NCBI RefSeq assembly: GCF_004323735.1
Contig: NZ_CP036455.1
Coordinates: forward strand, 1,917,101-1,981,100
DNA: 64,000 nt
Reading direction: 5' to 3'
Source: Streptomonospora litoralis
Lineage (GTDB): Bacteria > Actinomycetota > Actinomycetes > Streptosporangiales > Streptosporangiaceae
The notes under the pieces were generated by a model. The model saw nothing but the letters and a program-made list of their open reading frames with translations. It had not been told where the DNA came from and searched no databases. Shown piece after piece: positions 26,641 through 35,083 of this stretch. How positions within the stretch are numbered: the first letter of the stretch is position 1; each line of letters opens with the position of its first letter. The position numbers and the translations under genes were made by a program.

Positions 26641-27197
26641 CGTCCGCCGACCGCGTCGCGCATGCGGTCGACCAGGCCCGCGCCGGGGTCGAGGATGCGG
26701 TTGGCGGGCGGCGTGTCGGGCGCCTTCGGGTGCGGGCGCGTCGGCGCCCGCTCCTTTGCCCGCAGGATCTTGCCGCCGAGATCCCGCAGTTCCTCCTTGC
26801 CGCACGCCTGGCGCAGCCGCGGCAGCAGGTCCTGCTCCTCGTCCTCCACGTGGTGGCGGATGTCGGACATCAGCGTGCTGAGCAGTTCCTCGAACCGGTC
26901 GTCGCCGGGGCCGAGCCCGGACAGCTCCTTCATGACCCGTTCGGCTTCGGCGTGCTCGTCGATCTCGTGGTCGGCGATCTCGTCGCCGTCGGGGAGCGTC
27001 CGGCGCGCCGCCGGGTACATGTACTGCTCCTCGGCCACCGAGTGGCGCACCAGCTCGGTGATGACGTGATCGACCATCTCCTTGCGCTGGGCGGGGTCGC
27101 CTTGGCCCTGCTCCAGCTGGGTGAAGACGTTCTCGACCTCGCGGTGGTCGGAGACGATCACCTCGATGAGGTCCCTGTCCGTAGTGTTCTCAACCAT
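26634..27197 (-). CDS. Hemerythrin-like (HHE) protein
   Basis: The 187-residue protein has HHE-domain iron ligands in four helices: DHREVE (18-23), HSVAEEQYMYP (about 52), DHEIDEHAEAE (about 76) and HHVEDEEQDLLP (about 114). The tail after about residue 130 is Pro/Arg-rich and ends with the stop inside repeat copy B. Role: non-heme di-iron oxygen or NO sensing/storage, commonly tied to oxidative stress. AAGGAG precedes the ATG. Co-directional with the SDR and DUF2795 genes upstream. Confidence 0.9.
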   Translation of the reverse strand: MVENTTDRDLIEVIVSDHREVENVFTQLEQGQGDPAQRKEMVDHVITELVRHSVAEEQYMYPAARRTLPDGDEIADHEIDEHAEAERVMKELSGLGPGDDRFEELLSTLMSDIRHHVEDEEQDLLPRLRQACGKEELRDLGGKILRAKERAPTRPHPKAPDTPPANRILDPGAGLVDRMRDAVGGRR

Positions 27198-27298
27198 GTG
27201 GACTCCTTGCGCGGCGCGCGCTCGCGCGCCGCGGTCGCGGGTGCGTGCTGTGTAGCCCCCGCTGCCCCGGCGCGGCCCTCGTATACGGGCGCGGCCGG

Positions 27299-28150
27299 TC
27301 AGCCGGCCCGGATCTCGCCGCCGGTGGGCGCCAGCACCTCGCCGGTGTAGTAGGACGACAGCCGGTTGCTGGCGAAGAAGACATAGGAAGGGGCGATCTC
27401 GTCGGGGTCGGCGGCGCGGCCGACGGGCGCCTGGCCGCCGAAGCCCTCCACGCGGTCCTCGCTCAGCGTGGAGGGGATGAGCGGAGTCCACACGGGCCCC
27501 GGCGCCACGCAGTTCACCCGGATGCTCTCCTGCACATAGTGCTGGGCCAGCGAGTAGGTCAGGTTGTGCACGGCCGCCTTGCTCGCCGAGTAGTCGATCA
27601 GCGACTTGTTGCCGCGCAGCGCGTTGACCGAGCCCGTGATGACGATGGAGGCGTCCGGCGCCAGGTAGGGAGCCGCCGCCCGCAGCGTCCAGAAGACGCC
27701 GAAGACGTTCACCTCGAACGTGCGGCGCAGCTGCTCCGTGCTGAGCTCGGCGAAGTCGGAGACGGGCTGCTGGGTGGCGGCGTGGGCCACCAGCACGTCG
27801 ATGCGGCCGAACTCGCGCGCGGTGCGCTCGACCATGTCGGTGCAGTGCTGCTCGTCGGCGACGTCGCCGCGGATGAGCAGGCTGCTGCGGTCCTCGTTCC
27901 GGACGAGGCCGGCGGTGTGCTCGGCGTCGGCGTCCTCGCTGAGATACCCGATCGCCACGTCGGCGCCCTCCTTGGCGAAAGCGGCGCACACGGCGCGCCC
28001 GATCCCCGAATCGCCCCCGCTGACCAAGGCCTTCTTGTTCGCCAGCAGGTCGCGTCCGGTGTAGTCGGCCATCTCGTCGCGGGGCCGGGGCTCCATGGGA
28101 CCCGTCTCGCCGGGATGGCGCTGCTGCTGTGCGGGTGGGTGCTGGCTCAT
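27299..28150 (-). CDS. SDR oxidoreductase (YghA/general-stress type)
   Basis: The 283-residue protein has an N-terminal extension of about 38 polar residues (Gln/Pro-rich), as in general-stress SDRs. The core has SGGDSGIGRAV (cofactor site), a catalytic serine in ITGSVNAL, and YSASKAAVHNL (Tyr-x3-Lys), with a C-terminal YTGEVLAPTGG. The NAG motif is altered to HAA (VLVAHAATQ). Substrate unknown; family members are induced by osmotic or general stress. GGAGG stands 5 bases before the ATG. Between hemerythrin and DUF2795 genes on the same strand. Confidence 0.88.
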   Translation of the reverse strand: MSQHPPAQQQRHPGETGPMEPRPRDEMADYTGRDLLANKKALVSGGDSGIGRAVCAAFAKEGADVAIGYLSEDADAEHTAGLVRNEDRSSLLIRGDVADEQHCTDMVERTAREFGRIDVLVAHAATQQPVSDFAELSTEQLRRTFEVNVFGVFWTLRAAAPYLAPDASIVITGSVNALRGNKSLIDYSASKAAVHNLTYSLAQHYVQESIRVNCVAPGPVWTPLIPSTLSEDRVEGFGGQAPVGRAADPDEIAPSYVFFASNRLSSYYTGEVLAPTGGEIRAG

Positions 28151-28293
28151 GCTCGCCTCCCTGCGGGGCGGTCGGCTGTCGGTTTGGTCGGCTGCCCGCG
28201 CGCCGCTGCGATGGCGGCGGTCGGCGCGCGGGTCGTAGCTGCGGCGGTAAGGGGCCGGCGGCGCTGCGTACCGGTCGGCCCCGGCCGCCGCCG

Positions 28294-28503
28294 TCATCCC
28301 TCGGACTCTCCGGTGGCCTCGGCGATGTCGCGGCTGACCTCGTCGGGGCCGCCGTACTGCTGCCGCGGCAGGTGCTGCAGCGCGTCGACCACGCCCTGGT
28401 CGGCCTGCCGGGTCTTGGCGTGCTGGACCAGCTCGTCGCGCGAGGACGGGTAATCCGCGCCGGCGAGCGCCTTCTGGACCTCGATGAACGTCGGTTGCGC
28501 CAT
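28294..28503 (-). CDS. DUF2795 small protein
   Basis: The 69-residue soluble protein matches DUF2795: the family core appears as VQKALAGADYPSSRDELVQHA, a helix-turn pattern, then VVDALQHLPRQQYGGPDEVS. These proteins are common in actinobacteria and often near stress genes; function unknown. GGGAGG precedes the ATG. Confidence 0.8.
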   Translation of the reverse strand: MAQPTFIEVQKALAGADYPSSRDELVQHAKTRQADQGVVDALQHLPRQQYGGPDEVSRDIAEATGESEG

Positions 28504-28789
28504 GGCGGCCTCCCTGTCGATTGCCGGTGGGTGGCGCGCTACCCCTGTTCACCGGGCCCATGCCCGCTACGAGGCCGGGACGGTGGGTGCCGCTGGCCGC
28601 AGTCCCGACCGTCGCCGCCGCCCAGGGTCGGCGACCGGTCGCGCTGCGCTATGTCACGGGCGTCACACACCCGTGTACCGCCCGAGTGGGAACACAACGC
28701 CCGATGGCTGCGCTGAAGCTCAGGCATTCCCCGACCGGACGTCGCTTCGTGACAAGTCGCTCAACCCACGGGAAGGCCGGAACGAGACA

Positions 28790-30076
28790 GTGGCGGTATC
28801 CAGCTCCTCTTCCACGACAGGCGAACTCGACGCAGGCAAGGCGCCGCCGTCCGCGGCGCCCCCGGAGCCGACCGGGCTCCAACGGCTCCGCGTGATCCTC
28901 GTCCTCGGGGCGCTCGTCGCCCTCGCCCCACTGACCATCGACCTGTACCTGCCCGCGCTGCCCGACATCGGCGAGGACCTGGGGGCGACCTCCTCGGCGG
29001 TGCAGCTGACGCTCACAGGCACGCTGCTCGGCTTGGGCCTGGGCCAGCTGCTCATCGGGCCGCTGTCGGACACCGTCGGCCGCAGGTTCCCGCTGATCGC
29101 GGGGACCGGGCTGCACATCGCCGCCTCGCTGCTCTGCCTGGTCGCGCCCAACATCGCGGTGCTGGGGGCGCTGCGCGTCGTCCAGGGCGTGGGGGCGGCC
29201 GCGGCGATGGTGGTCGCCCTGGCCGTGGTGCGTGACCTGTTCAGCGGCCGCGCCGCGGCGACGACGCTGTCGCGGCTGATGCTGGTCATGGGCGCGGCGC
29301 CGATCCTCGCGCCGAGCCTGGGCAGTGCGGTCCTGCTCACCGGCACGTGGCGGGCCGTGTTCGCCGCCCTGGCGGCGCTCGGCACGGTGCTGCTGCTGGT
29401 GGCGGTGCTGGCGCTGCGGGAGACCCTACCGCCGGAGCGCCGGCGGGCCGGGGAGGTGCGGCCGGTCCTGCGCACCTACGGCTCGCTGCTCACCGACCGC
29501 GACTTCGTGATCATGGTCCTCGTGGCGTCGCTGGGCATGTCGGCCCTGTTCTCCTACGTCTCCGGGGCCTCGTTCGTGCTCCAGGAGCAGTACGGGCTCG
29601 ACCAGCAGCAGTTCGGGCTCGTCTTCGGCGCCGGAGCGATCGCGGTCATCGGTGCGTCCCAGCTCAACGTGGTCGTGCTGAACCACATCACGCCGCGGCG
29701 CACCGTACTGTTCGCGCTCGTGGCGGCGGCGGTCATGGGAGTCGTGCTGACTGCCGTGGCCTTCACCGGAGCCGGCGGCCTGGTCGGCTTCATGATCCCG
29801 CTGTGGCTCATGCTGTTCGCGGTCGGGTTCGTGATGCCCAACGCGCCGGCGCTGGCGCTATCGGCCCACGGCGAGGCCGCGGGGACGGCGGCGGCGCTGC
29901 TGGGTGCGGGCCAGTTCGGCCTCGGGGCGCTCATCGCGCCGCTGGTCGGCCTGCTGGGCAACGACGGCCCGGCGATGGCGCTGACCATGACCGGCGGCGC
30001 GTTCGTCGCCCTGGCACTGCTGGCGGTCTCGCTGCTGAGCGGGCGCCGTGCCCGGCGCGCCGCGGCGCCCGCCTGA
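28790..30076 (+). CDS. Bcr/CflA-type MFS drug efflux transporter
   Basis: The 428-residue protein has 12 predicted transmembrane helices after a 30-residue polar leader. Bcr/CflA marks: LAPLTIDLYLPALPDI in helix 1 and GQLLIGPLSDTVGRRFP (the MFS motif A loop) between helices 2 and 3. Also ALRVVQGVGAAAAMVVA (helix 4) and APSLGSAVL (motif C). Role: proton-driven export of drugs such as chloramphenicol or bicyclomycin. The GTG at 28790 follows GGGAAGG and is preferred over upstream in-frame starts in the intergenic region. Confidence 0.88.
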   Translation: MAVSSSSSTTGELDAGKAPPSAAPPEPTGLQRLRVILVLGALVALAPLTIDLYLPALPDIGEDLGATSSAVQLTLTGTLLGLGLGQLLIGPLSDTVGRRFPLIAGTGLHIAASLLCLVAPNIAVLGALRVVQGVGAAAAMVVALAVVRDLFSGRAAATTLSRLMLVMGAAPILAPSLGSAVLLTGTWRAVFAALAALGTVLLLVAVLALRETLPPERRRAGEVRPVLRTYGSLLTDRDFVIMVLVASLGMSALFSYVSGASFVLQEQYGLDQQQFGLVFGAGAIAVIGASQLNVVVLNHITPRRTVLFALVAAAVMGVVLTAVAFTGAGGLVGFMIPLWLMLFAVGFVMPNAPALALSAHGEAAGTAAALLGAGQFGLGALIAPLVGLLGNDGPAMALTMTGGAFVALALLAVSLLSGRRARRAAAPA

Positions 30077-30152
30077 GGCCGCGGGCGGCCGCGGGGCGGT
30101 GTGTGAGAGCCCGCACCGGTGCGGAATCACAGGGGCCCGTACCGGTGCACGG

Positions 30153-30189
30153 CCGGGCGGCGGCGTGCGATCCCGGCGCCGCCGCCCGG
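30153..30189 (+). terminator. Terminator hairpin after the MFS gene
   Basis: A 13-bp perfect stem (30153-30165 with 30177-30189), 77 bases past the stop codon. Confidence 0.75.
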
Positions 30190-30277
30190 ATTCGTCCGCC
30201 TGCGGCGACCGCGCCGGGACCGGGAGGTGAAGGACGCGCGGACATGGGCGCCCGCAGGTCAGGGCCGCCACGAATCA

Positions 30278-30295
30278 GAACGGAATGATCCGTTC
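30278..30295. promoter_or_regulatory. Palindromic operator just before the TetR gene
   Basis: GAACGGA-ATGA-TCCGTTC-type dyad (7-base arms, 4-base spacer) ends 17 bases before the ATG, where it would overlap the promoter. Autoregulation by the TetR product is inferred. Confidence 0.65.
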
Positions 30296-30312
30296 CTTGC
30301 TAGTGTGGGGCC

Positions 30313-30963
30313 ATGACGAACCCGACCGAGGTCCCCGGTCTCTCCGGTCGCCGCGCTCAGGCGGTGCGCAACGACTCCGCGATCGTCGACGCGGCGCGCG
30401 CCGTTTTCCTCGACGATCCGAAGGCGCCCGTCGCCGCGGTCGCCGCGCGCGCGGGCGTCGGCATCAGCGCCCTCTACCGCCGCTACGGCGGCAAGGAGGA
30501 CCTGCTGCGCCAGGTCTGCCACGACGGCCTGCGCCGCTACATCGCCGAAGCCGAGGCGGCGCTGGCCGAAGAGGACGGCTGGCGGGCCTTCACCGGATTC
30601 CTGTACCGGATCGTCGACGCCGACGTCCACTCGCTGACGGTGCACCTGGCGGACGGCTTCACCCCCACGCCCGAGATGGGCGCCGATGCCGCGCGCGCCG
30701 AGGAGTCGGCCGAGATGCTGACCCGTCGGGCGCACGATTCGGGCCGGATGCACCCGGGCTTCACCGCGGCCGACATCGTGCTGATCCTGCAGGGCTGCGC
30801 GGCCGTCCGCTGCGCCGATCCCGAGCGGACGCGCGTGCTGCGCCGGCGCTATCTCGCGCTGCAGTTGGACGGCTTGGACACCGCCCGTGGCGCGACGCGG
30901 GAGGCGGGCCTGCCCGGTCCGCCCGCGAGCGAGGAGGAACTGGGGCTGCGCCGGCGGCGGTGA
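30313..30963 (+). CDS. TetR/AcrR-family transcriptional regulator
   Basis: The 216-residue protein has an N-terminal helix-turn-helix: IVDAARAVFLDDP, then VAAVAARAGVGISALYRRYGGKEDLL (about 24-63). The ligand-binding C-terminal domain is helical and variable, ending in a basic ELGLRRRR tail. A perfect dyad lies directly upstream. No co-directional target follows; the MFS pump upstream is a candidate target but its own promoter shows no copy of the dyad, so the regulon is unknown. Confidence 0.9.
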   Translation: MTNPTEVPGLSGRRAQAVRNDSAIVDAARAVFLDDPKAPVAAVAARAGVGISALYRRYGGKEDLLRQVCHDGLRRYIAEAEAALAEEDGWRAFTGFLYRIVDADVHSLTVHLADGFTPTPEMGADAARAEESAEMLTRRAHDSGRMHPGFTAADIVLILQGCAAVRCADPERTRVLRRRYLALQLDGLDTARGATREAGLPGPPASEEELGLRRRR

Positions 30964-31155
30964 CCGCGGCAGCGGCCCGCCGCACCTTCCACAGACGCAC
31001 CTCCCCAGCCGTACACCGGCCGCCTCGGCGCGGCCGCGCGCACCGGCGCGCGGCCGCGCCATCATGCTTCCCCTCCTTCACCCGACCCGCGATCGGGGCA
31101 CCGAACCGTTGACAGCGCGGCGCGCCGAGCGTGATACTCAGCATAACGGTTGATA

Positions 31156-31167
31156 AACCTTAAGGTT
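31156..31167. promoter_or_regulatory. Palindromic operator AACCTTAAGGTT before the ArsR gene
   Basis: A 12-bp perfect palindrome 12 bases before the ATG, with related CAACC/GGTT half-sites nearby at 31148-31152. It resembles operators of ArsR regulators paired with SRPBCC genes. Confidence 0.65.
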
Positions 31168-31179
31168 GAATGCACGGAT

Positions 31180-31536
31180 ATGGCAGATGACGAACTGAGC
31201 GCGACGTTCGCGGCGTTGGCCGATCCCACCAGGCGGGCCATCCTCGCCCGCCTGGCCGACGGCGAGGCCACGGTCAACGAGCTCGCCGAGCCGTTCGACA
31301 TCAGCATGCAGGCGATCTCCAAGCACCTGAAGGTGCTGGAACGGGCGGGACTGATCACCCGGGGGCGCGACGCGCAGTGGCGGCCCTGCCGTCTGGAGCG
31401 GGCGCCCTTGGAGGCCGCTTCGGGCTGGATCGAGCGGTACCGCGAGATCCAGCGCGACCGGATGGACCGCTTGGACCGGACGATCCAGGCGCTCAAGCGA
31501 ACCGACGACGCAGCAGACGAGGACACCGGGCGCTAG
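31180..31536 (+). CDS. ArsR-family transcriptional repressor
   Basis: The 118-residue winged-helix protein opens ATFAALADPTRRAILARLADGEATVNEL (split by helix 2; about 8-35). The recognition helix is ISMQAISKHLKVLERAGLI. There is no metal-binding CxC motif, so it belongs to the non-metal subgroup usually paired with SRPBCC (AHSA1) proteins, as here. Start ATG 31180; an in-frame ATG 30 bases upstream would place the operator inside the gene and is less likely. Confidence 0.9.
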   Translation: MADDELSATFAALADPTRRAILARLADGEATVNELAEPFDISMQAISKHLKVLERAGLITRGRDAQWRPCRLERAPLEAASGWIERYREIQRDRMDRLDRTIQALKRTDDAADEDTGR

Positions 31537-31592
31537 CGCGGGCACCAACCCCGTGCGCGGCGCGCGGCTGGCAACCCGGAAAGGGCGAAGCC

Positions 31593-32075
31593 ATGGCTGA
31601 CACCACCGACACCACCGAGATCATCGTCGAGCCGGGCCGGCACGACATCGTCATGACCCGCTTCTTCGACGCCGCGCCCGAGACCGTCTTCCGGGCACTG
31701 GTCGACCCCGAGCTGGTCGTCCAGTGGTGGGGCGCCGGCGGGGGCGACTTGGAACTCGCCGAGTTCGACGCGCGGCCGGGAGGCACCTATCGCAACATCA
31801 GCCGCGACGAGGACGGCAACGAGTACGTCTTCAAGGGTGTCTTCCACGACGCCGTGGAGGGCGAGCGGCTCGTGAACACCTTCGAGTTCGAGGGCCTGCC
31901 GGGACACGTGTGCCTGGAGATCACCCGCCTCGAAGCGGCCGAGGGCGGCCGGACCAGGTACACGCAGGTCTCCGTCTACGAGACGGTCGAGGACCGCGAC
32001 GGCATGGCCGCCAGCATGGAAGAGGGCGCCCGCGCGAGCCTGGACAAGCTCGCCGAGCTGGTGGAATCAGCCTGA
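31593..32075 (+). CDS. SRPBCC/AHSA1-domain protein
   Basis: The 160-residue protein has the START-like fold: ITRFFDAAPETVFRALVDPELVVQWWG-type start (here MTRFFDAAPETVF and VVQWWG), PGGTYRNISRDEDG in the middle, and a C-terminal helix SMEEGARASLDKLAELV. Such proteins bind small hydrophobic ligands in a central cavity; function is usually unknown. It follows the ArsR gene after 56 bases, and the pair is probably one autoregulated operon. Confidence 0.88.
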   Translation: MADTTDTTEIIVEPGRHDIVMTRFFDAAPETVFRALVDPELVVQWWGAGGGDLELAEFDARPGGTYRNISRDEDGNEYVFKGVFHDAVEGERLVNTFEFEGLPGHVCLEITRLEAAEGGRTRYTQVSVYETVEDRDGMAASMEEGARASLDKLAELVESA

Positions 32076-32382
32076 GCGCGCCCGGCCGCGCCCGTCCGCC
32101 TGCCCGGTGCAGGCACCGCGGAGGCGGGTCCGGCGGAGGGCACCCCGCGTGCGCTCGGCGGCAAGCCCGCGCACGTCCTGCGCGTTCGGGCTTCGCTGCC
32201 TCGGCCTTTGCAGGTTACGGCCCCCGGGTGGTTTCCGGCCGGGGGCGGTCAGGCACCCTCCCTGTGCCCCAGGCACCCGCAACCAGGCAGGTTGCGGCAA
32301 TGGGCCACCGCCGCGCGAAGCGCCGTGCGGCAGCTTGCCGCTGAACGCATGCCGGATGTCGTCGCCGGGGCCCGCCGCCGAC
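32076..32382. other. About 300-base gene-free stretch
   Basis: Lies between the SRPBCC gene and the FolC-like gene (convergent). Apart from the terminator at its right end it shows short inverted patches (for example CCCCCGGGTGG/CCGGGGGCGG near 32220-32247) but no gene. Confidence 0.4.
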
Positions 32383-32420
32383 GATGCCGATCGGACGGAG
32401 GCCGCCGTCCGATCGGCATC
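32383..32420. terminator. Terminator hairpin between convergent genes
   Basis: A 16-bp perfect stem (32383-32398 with 32405-32420) and 6-base loop, 4 bases from the FolC-like stop codon. It can serve both strands. Confidence 0.85.
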
Positions 32421-32424
32421 CGGG

Positions 32425-33669
32425 TCACACGCTGAACAGCGACTCCGTATCCGCGCCGATCGCATCCAGGACGCGGCCGGTGAAGTAGACGGTGCCCAGG
32501 ACCAGCACCCGCCGCCCCAGCCCGGCGAGCAGGTCCGGGGTGATCTCCTCGGCCCGCACGCGGCCCCAGGGCCGCGGCAGTTCGGCGGAGAAGTGCAGAT
32601 GGGCGTCGGGCAGCACCGCCGCGGTGACCTGAAGGCCCTCCAGCGCTGCCGCGGCGCCCGCCACGTCCTTGTGGTCGGGCAGACAGATCAGCACGTGGTC
32701 GACGCCGCCCAGGCGCCGCCGCGCGTGGTCGAGCGCGGCGGCCGTGCCGACACGGTCCACCGCGGAGTCGACGACGACCTCGCAGCCGGGCACCGCGTGG
32801 TGGGACAGCCGACCCGGCAGCCGCACGCTCGCCAGTACCTCGTGCAGGCGGGCGGGGCCGGGGGCGGCGCGTCCGGTCGCGGCGAGCAGGCGCCGCGCCG
32901 CCGTGCACCCGACTTCGGCGGAGGTGCGCCCGAGTCCCTCGGGCAGCAGTTCGGCGGGTACCCCGGCAGCGCCCGCCGCCACGGACTCGGGAAAGACCCC
33001 GCCGCCGCTGCGTGAGGCGAGCGCGGCGTGCGCGGCCGAGCGCACTCCGGCGTCCAGGGGGCCGTGCACGAAAGCGCGTGCGCCCGGCCCGGTGACCGCG
33101 GCCTTCTCCGCGGCGATCCGCTCCACCGAGTCGCCGAGGACACCCAGATGCTCGGCGAAGACACCGGTGAGCGCGACGGCAGCGGGATCGAACAGCCTCA
33201 GCTCGTCGCCGCGGCCGCCCACGCCCGCCTCCAGGACGAGCAGGTCGGCGCCCTGCTCGAGCCCGTAGAGCGCCCCCGCCGCCAGGAACAGGCCGCTGGG
33301 GGAGAGGTATCCGCCTTCGGGCGGCGGCAGGCGCCGCATCGCCGCCCCGACCTCGGCGGCGAGAGCATCCAGGTCGGCGGCGCCGACGGCGGTGCCGTCC
33401 AACCGGATGCGGTCGCGCGGACCACGGATCCCCGGGCTGGTCACGGTCACGACGCGGGCGCCCGCGGCAGCCAGGGTCGCCGAGGAGTAGACGGCGCAGG
33501 TGCCCTTGCCCTTGGAGCCCACGACGCCCAGCACGGGCGCGGCGGGTGCGGGCAGCCCGAGGAGGTCCAGCAGGGCTGCGGCGCGTCCGATGTCCCGGCG
33601 TTGGCCGGGCGCGCGGTCCCGCCACTCCGCGAAGAACACCCCCGGCGCCTGTGCGGCCACTTGCGCCAC
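32425..33669 (-). CDS. FolC-like Mur-ligase-family protein
   Basis: The 414-residue protein has the ATP-binding loop GVVGSKGKGT (about 48-57), TSPGIRGPRDRI where FolC has the folate-site loop, VLEAGVGGRGDELRLFD and TGVFAEHLGVLGDSVERIAAEKAA. It also has the C-terminal-domain marks VVVDSAVDRVGTAAAL and ICLPDHKDVAG. Folylpolyglutamate/dihydrofolate synthases usually have GTNGKGS, so the loop differs (Ser-Lys for Thr-Asn), and the protein may be a paralogue with a different acceptor. The start is GTG 33669, unsupported by a strong ribosome site. Confidence 0.75.
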   Translation of the reverse strand: MAQVAAQAPGVFFAEWRDRAPGQRRDIGRAAALLDLLGLPAPAAPVLGVVGSKGKGTCAVYSSATLAAAGARVVTVTSPGIRGPRDRIRLDGTAVGAADLDALAAEVGAAMRRLPPPEGGYLSPSGLFLAAGALYGLEQGADLLVLEAGVGGRGDELRLFDPAAVALTGVFAEHLGVLGDSVERIAAEKAAVTGPGARAFVHGPLDAGVRSAAHAALASRSGGGVFPESVAAGAAGVPAELLPEGLGRTSAEVGCTAARRLLAATGRAAPGPARLHEVLASVRLPGRLSHHAVPGCEVVVDSAVDRVGTAAALDHARRRLGGVDHVLICLPDHKDVAGAAAALEGLQVTAAVLPDAHLHFSAELPRPWGRVRAEEITPDLLAGLGRRVLVLGTVYFTGRVLDAIGADTESLFSV

Positions 33670-33889
33670 CTCTCCCTGCTCACCACGGCCCGGCTTCGGG
33701 CGCCGGACTCCACCGACGATCGAGCCTAAAACGTCGACGGGTGTTCTCCCGACCGGCTGCGGGCTGCGAAGGAACCTCCGCGGGACCCCGGGGACGGGGT
33801 TGCCACACCGCCGGCGCCTTCTCCGTATCCGCGAGTGCTCCGACGAACTCCCCGCAACGGTCTGAAGCGGCGCACAGTGGAGTCCGATA

Positions 33890-33913
33890 TAGGTTGTAAT
33901 CCTAACTAGGTTG
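33890..33913. promoter_or_regulatory. Repeated TAGGTTG motif before the PadR gene
   Basis: TAGGTTG occurs at 33890-33896 and 33907-33913, with CCTA between them, in an unusually AT-rich 35 bases ahead of the gene. A PadR autoregulatory site is inferred. Confidence 0.4.
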
Positions 33914-33964
33914 CTCTATCGTCTAGGTAGCGAACAAGAACGGAAGCCCCACAGCGGAGGAACG

Positions 33965-34297
33965 ATGGACCGCCGTTCGAGCTGGCTCAAAGGCGTCCTG
34001 GACCTGCTGGTGCTCGCCACCCTGGTCCGCGGCGAGAGCTACGGCTACGAGATCGCCAAGACGCTCGCCGACTCCGGCTTCGGCCGGATCCGCGGCGGCA
34101 CCCTCTATCCGGTGCTCAACCGGCTGGAGGAGTCCGGCTTGGTGGTCGCCGAGTTCCGGGCCGCCGAGAAGGGCCCCGGCCGCCGCTACTACCGGATCAC
34201 CGGCGCCGGACGCACCACATTGAAGGAGCAGGCCGACCTGTGGCTGGAGTTCGACTCCTCGGTGCGCTCCGTCCTCAATCAGGGAGGCATGGCATGA
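33965..34297 (+). CDS. PadR-family transcriptional regulator
   Basis: The 110-residue protein shows the PadR winged helix: LLVLATLVRGESYGYEIAKTL (about 14-34), GTLYPVLNRLEESGLVVAEF (about 46-65) and GRRYYRITGAGR. CGGAGG lies before ATG 33965. The stop overlaps the ATG of the following membrane protein, the usual PadR/HAAS partnership. Confidence 0.92.
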   Translation: MDRRSSWLKGVLDLLVLATLVRGESYGYEIAKTLADSGFGRIRGGTLYPVLNRLEESGLVVAEFRAAEKGPGRRYYRITGAGRTTLKEQADLWLEFDSSVRSVLNQGGMA

Positions 34298-35070
34298 CCG
34301 ACTACTTCGACGAGCTCGCCGAGCGGCTGCGCGAGCACGGGGCGCGCCCGGACGAGGTCCGCGCCACCCTCGACGACCTGGCCTCCTTCGCCGCCGAAAG
34401 CGGCGCCGACCCGCATTCGGAATTCGGCCCCGTGGGCGAGTTCGCCCGGCAGCTGACCGCCGGCGGCGGTGCGGAGCAGGCGCCGCCCGCCCCGCGCGGG
34501 CAGGACACCTGGCGATGGAGCGCCGACGTCTTCTCCGCACCGCGCAAGCTCGCCGAGTTCGGCGCCCAGGGCTGGGAGATGGAGGAGGTCGACCGGTTCG
34601 GCGCGTTCCTGAGCCGGCGCGACCCCGACAGTCCGCAGCAGTGGGAGTACCGCCAGGAGATCGCCGACTCCTACCGCAGCCGTGCGGCGCTCGCCCGGCG
34701 GCTCGCTCCCCAGGGCTGGGAGGAGTGCGGCCACTGGTCGGTGTTCGTCTATCTGAAGCGCCCCAAGGCGGCCAGCGAGGGCCCGGCGGCGCGGGTGAGC
34801 GACCCGCCGGCCGTGCCCCGGCGCCGGTTCTTCCTGGGCTGGGCCGGAACGGCGGCGGTGCTGGCCGCCCTGATCGCGGCTGGGTTCGCCCTCGTGCGCG
34901 GCACCACCCTCGCCGGCGAGGCCCTGGGCGGGGAGTCGGCCGGAGGCGCCGACGCCGCCGCGGAGCTGGCCGGAATGGCGGTGGGAGCCGTCGTCGGCGC
35001 GGGCGCCGTGCTGCTCGCCGTGTGGGCGGTGTCGGCCCTTGTCGCCCGCCTGCGCGCGCGGCGGGGCTGA
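34294..35070 (+). CDS. HAAS/DUF1700-like membrane protein coupled to PadR
   Basis: The 258-residue protein has an N-terminal helical segment (YFDELAERLREHGARPDEV, residues 4-22) of the HAAS type that contacts PadR regulators. The middle region holds two similar units of the type A-x-GWEMEEV...F-L-RRD and GWEECGHWSVFVYLKR (about 85-105 and 150-165), resembling DUF2812. Two transmembrane helices follow (about 175-197 and 225-248). It overlaps the padR gene by 4 bases. Likely a membrane sensor or effector for that regulator; the signal is unknown. Confidence 0.75.
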   Translation: MTDYFDELAERLREHGARPDEVRATLDDLASFAAESGADPHSEFGPVGEFARQLTAGGGAEQAPPAPRGQDTWRWSADVFSAPRKLAEFGAQGWEMEEVDRFGAFLSRRDPDSPQQWEYRQEIADSYRSRAALARRLAPQGWEECGHWSVFVYLKRPKAASEGPAARVSDPPAVPRRRFFLGWAGTAAVLAALIAAGFALVRGTTLAGEALGGESAGGADAAAELAGMAVGAVVGAGAVLLAVWAVSALVARLRARRG

Positions 35071-35083
35071 CTGTCCGCGGCGG

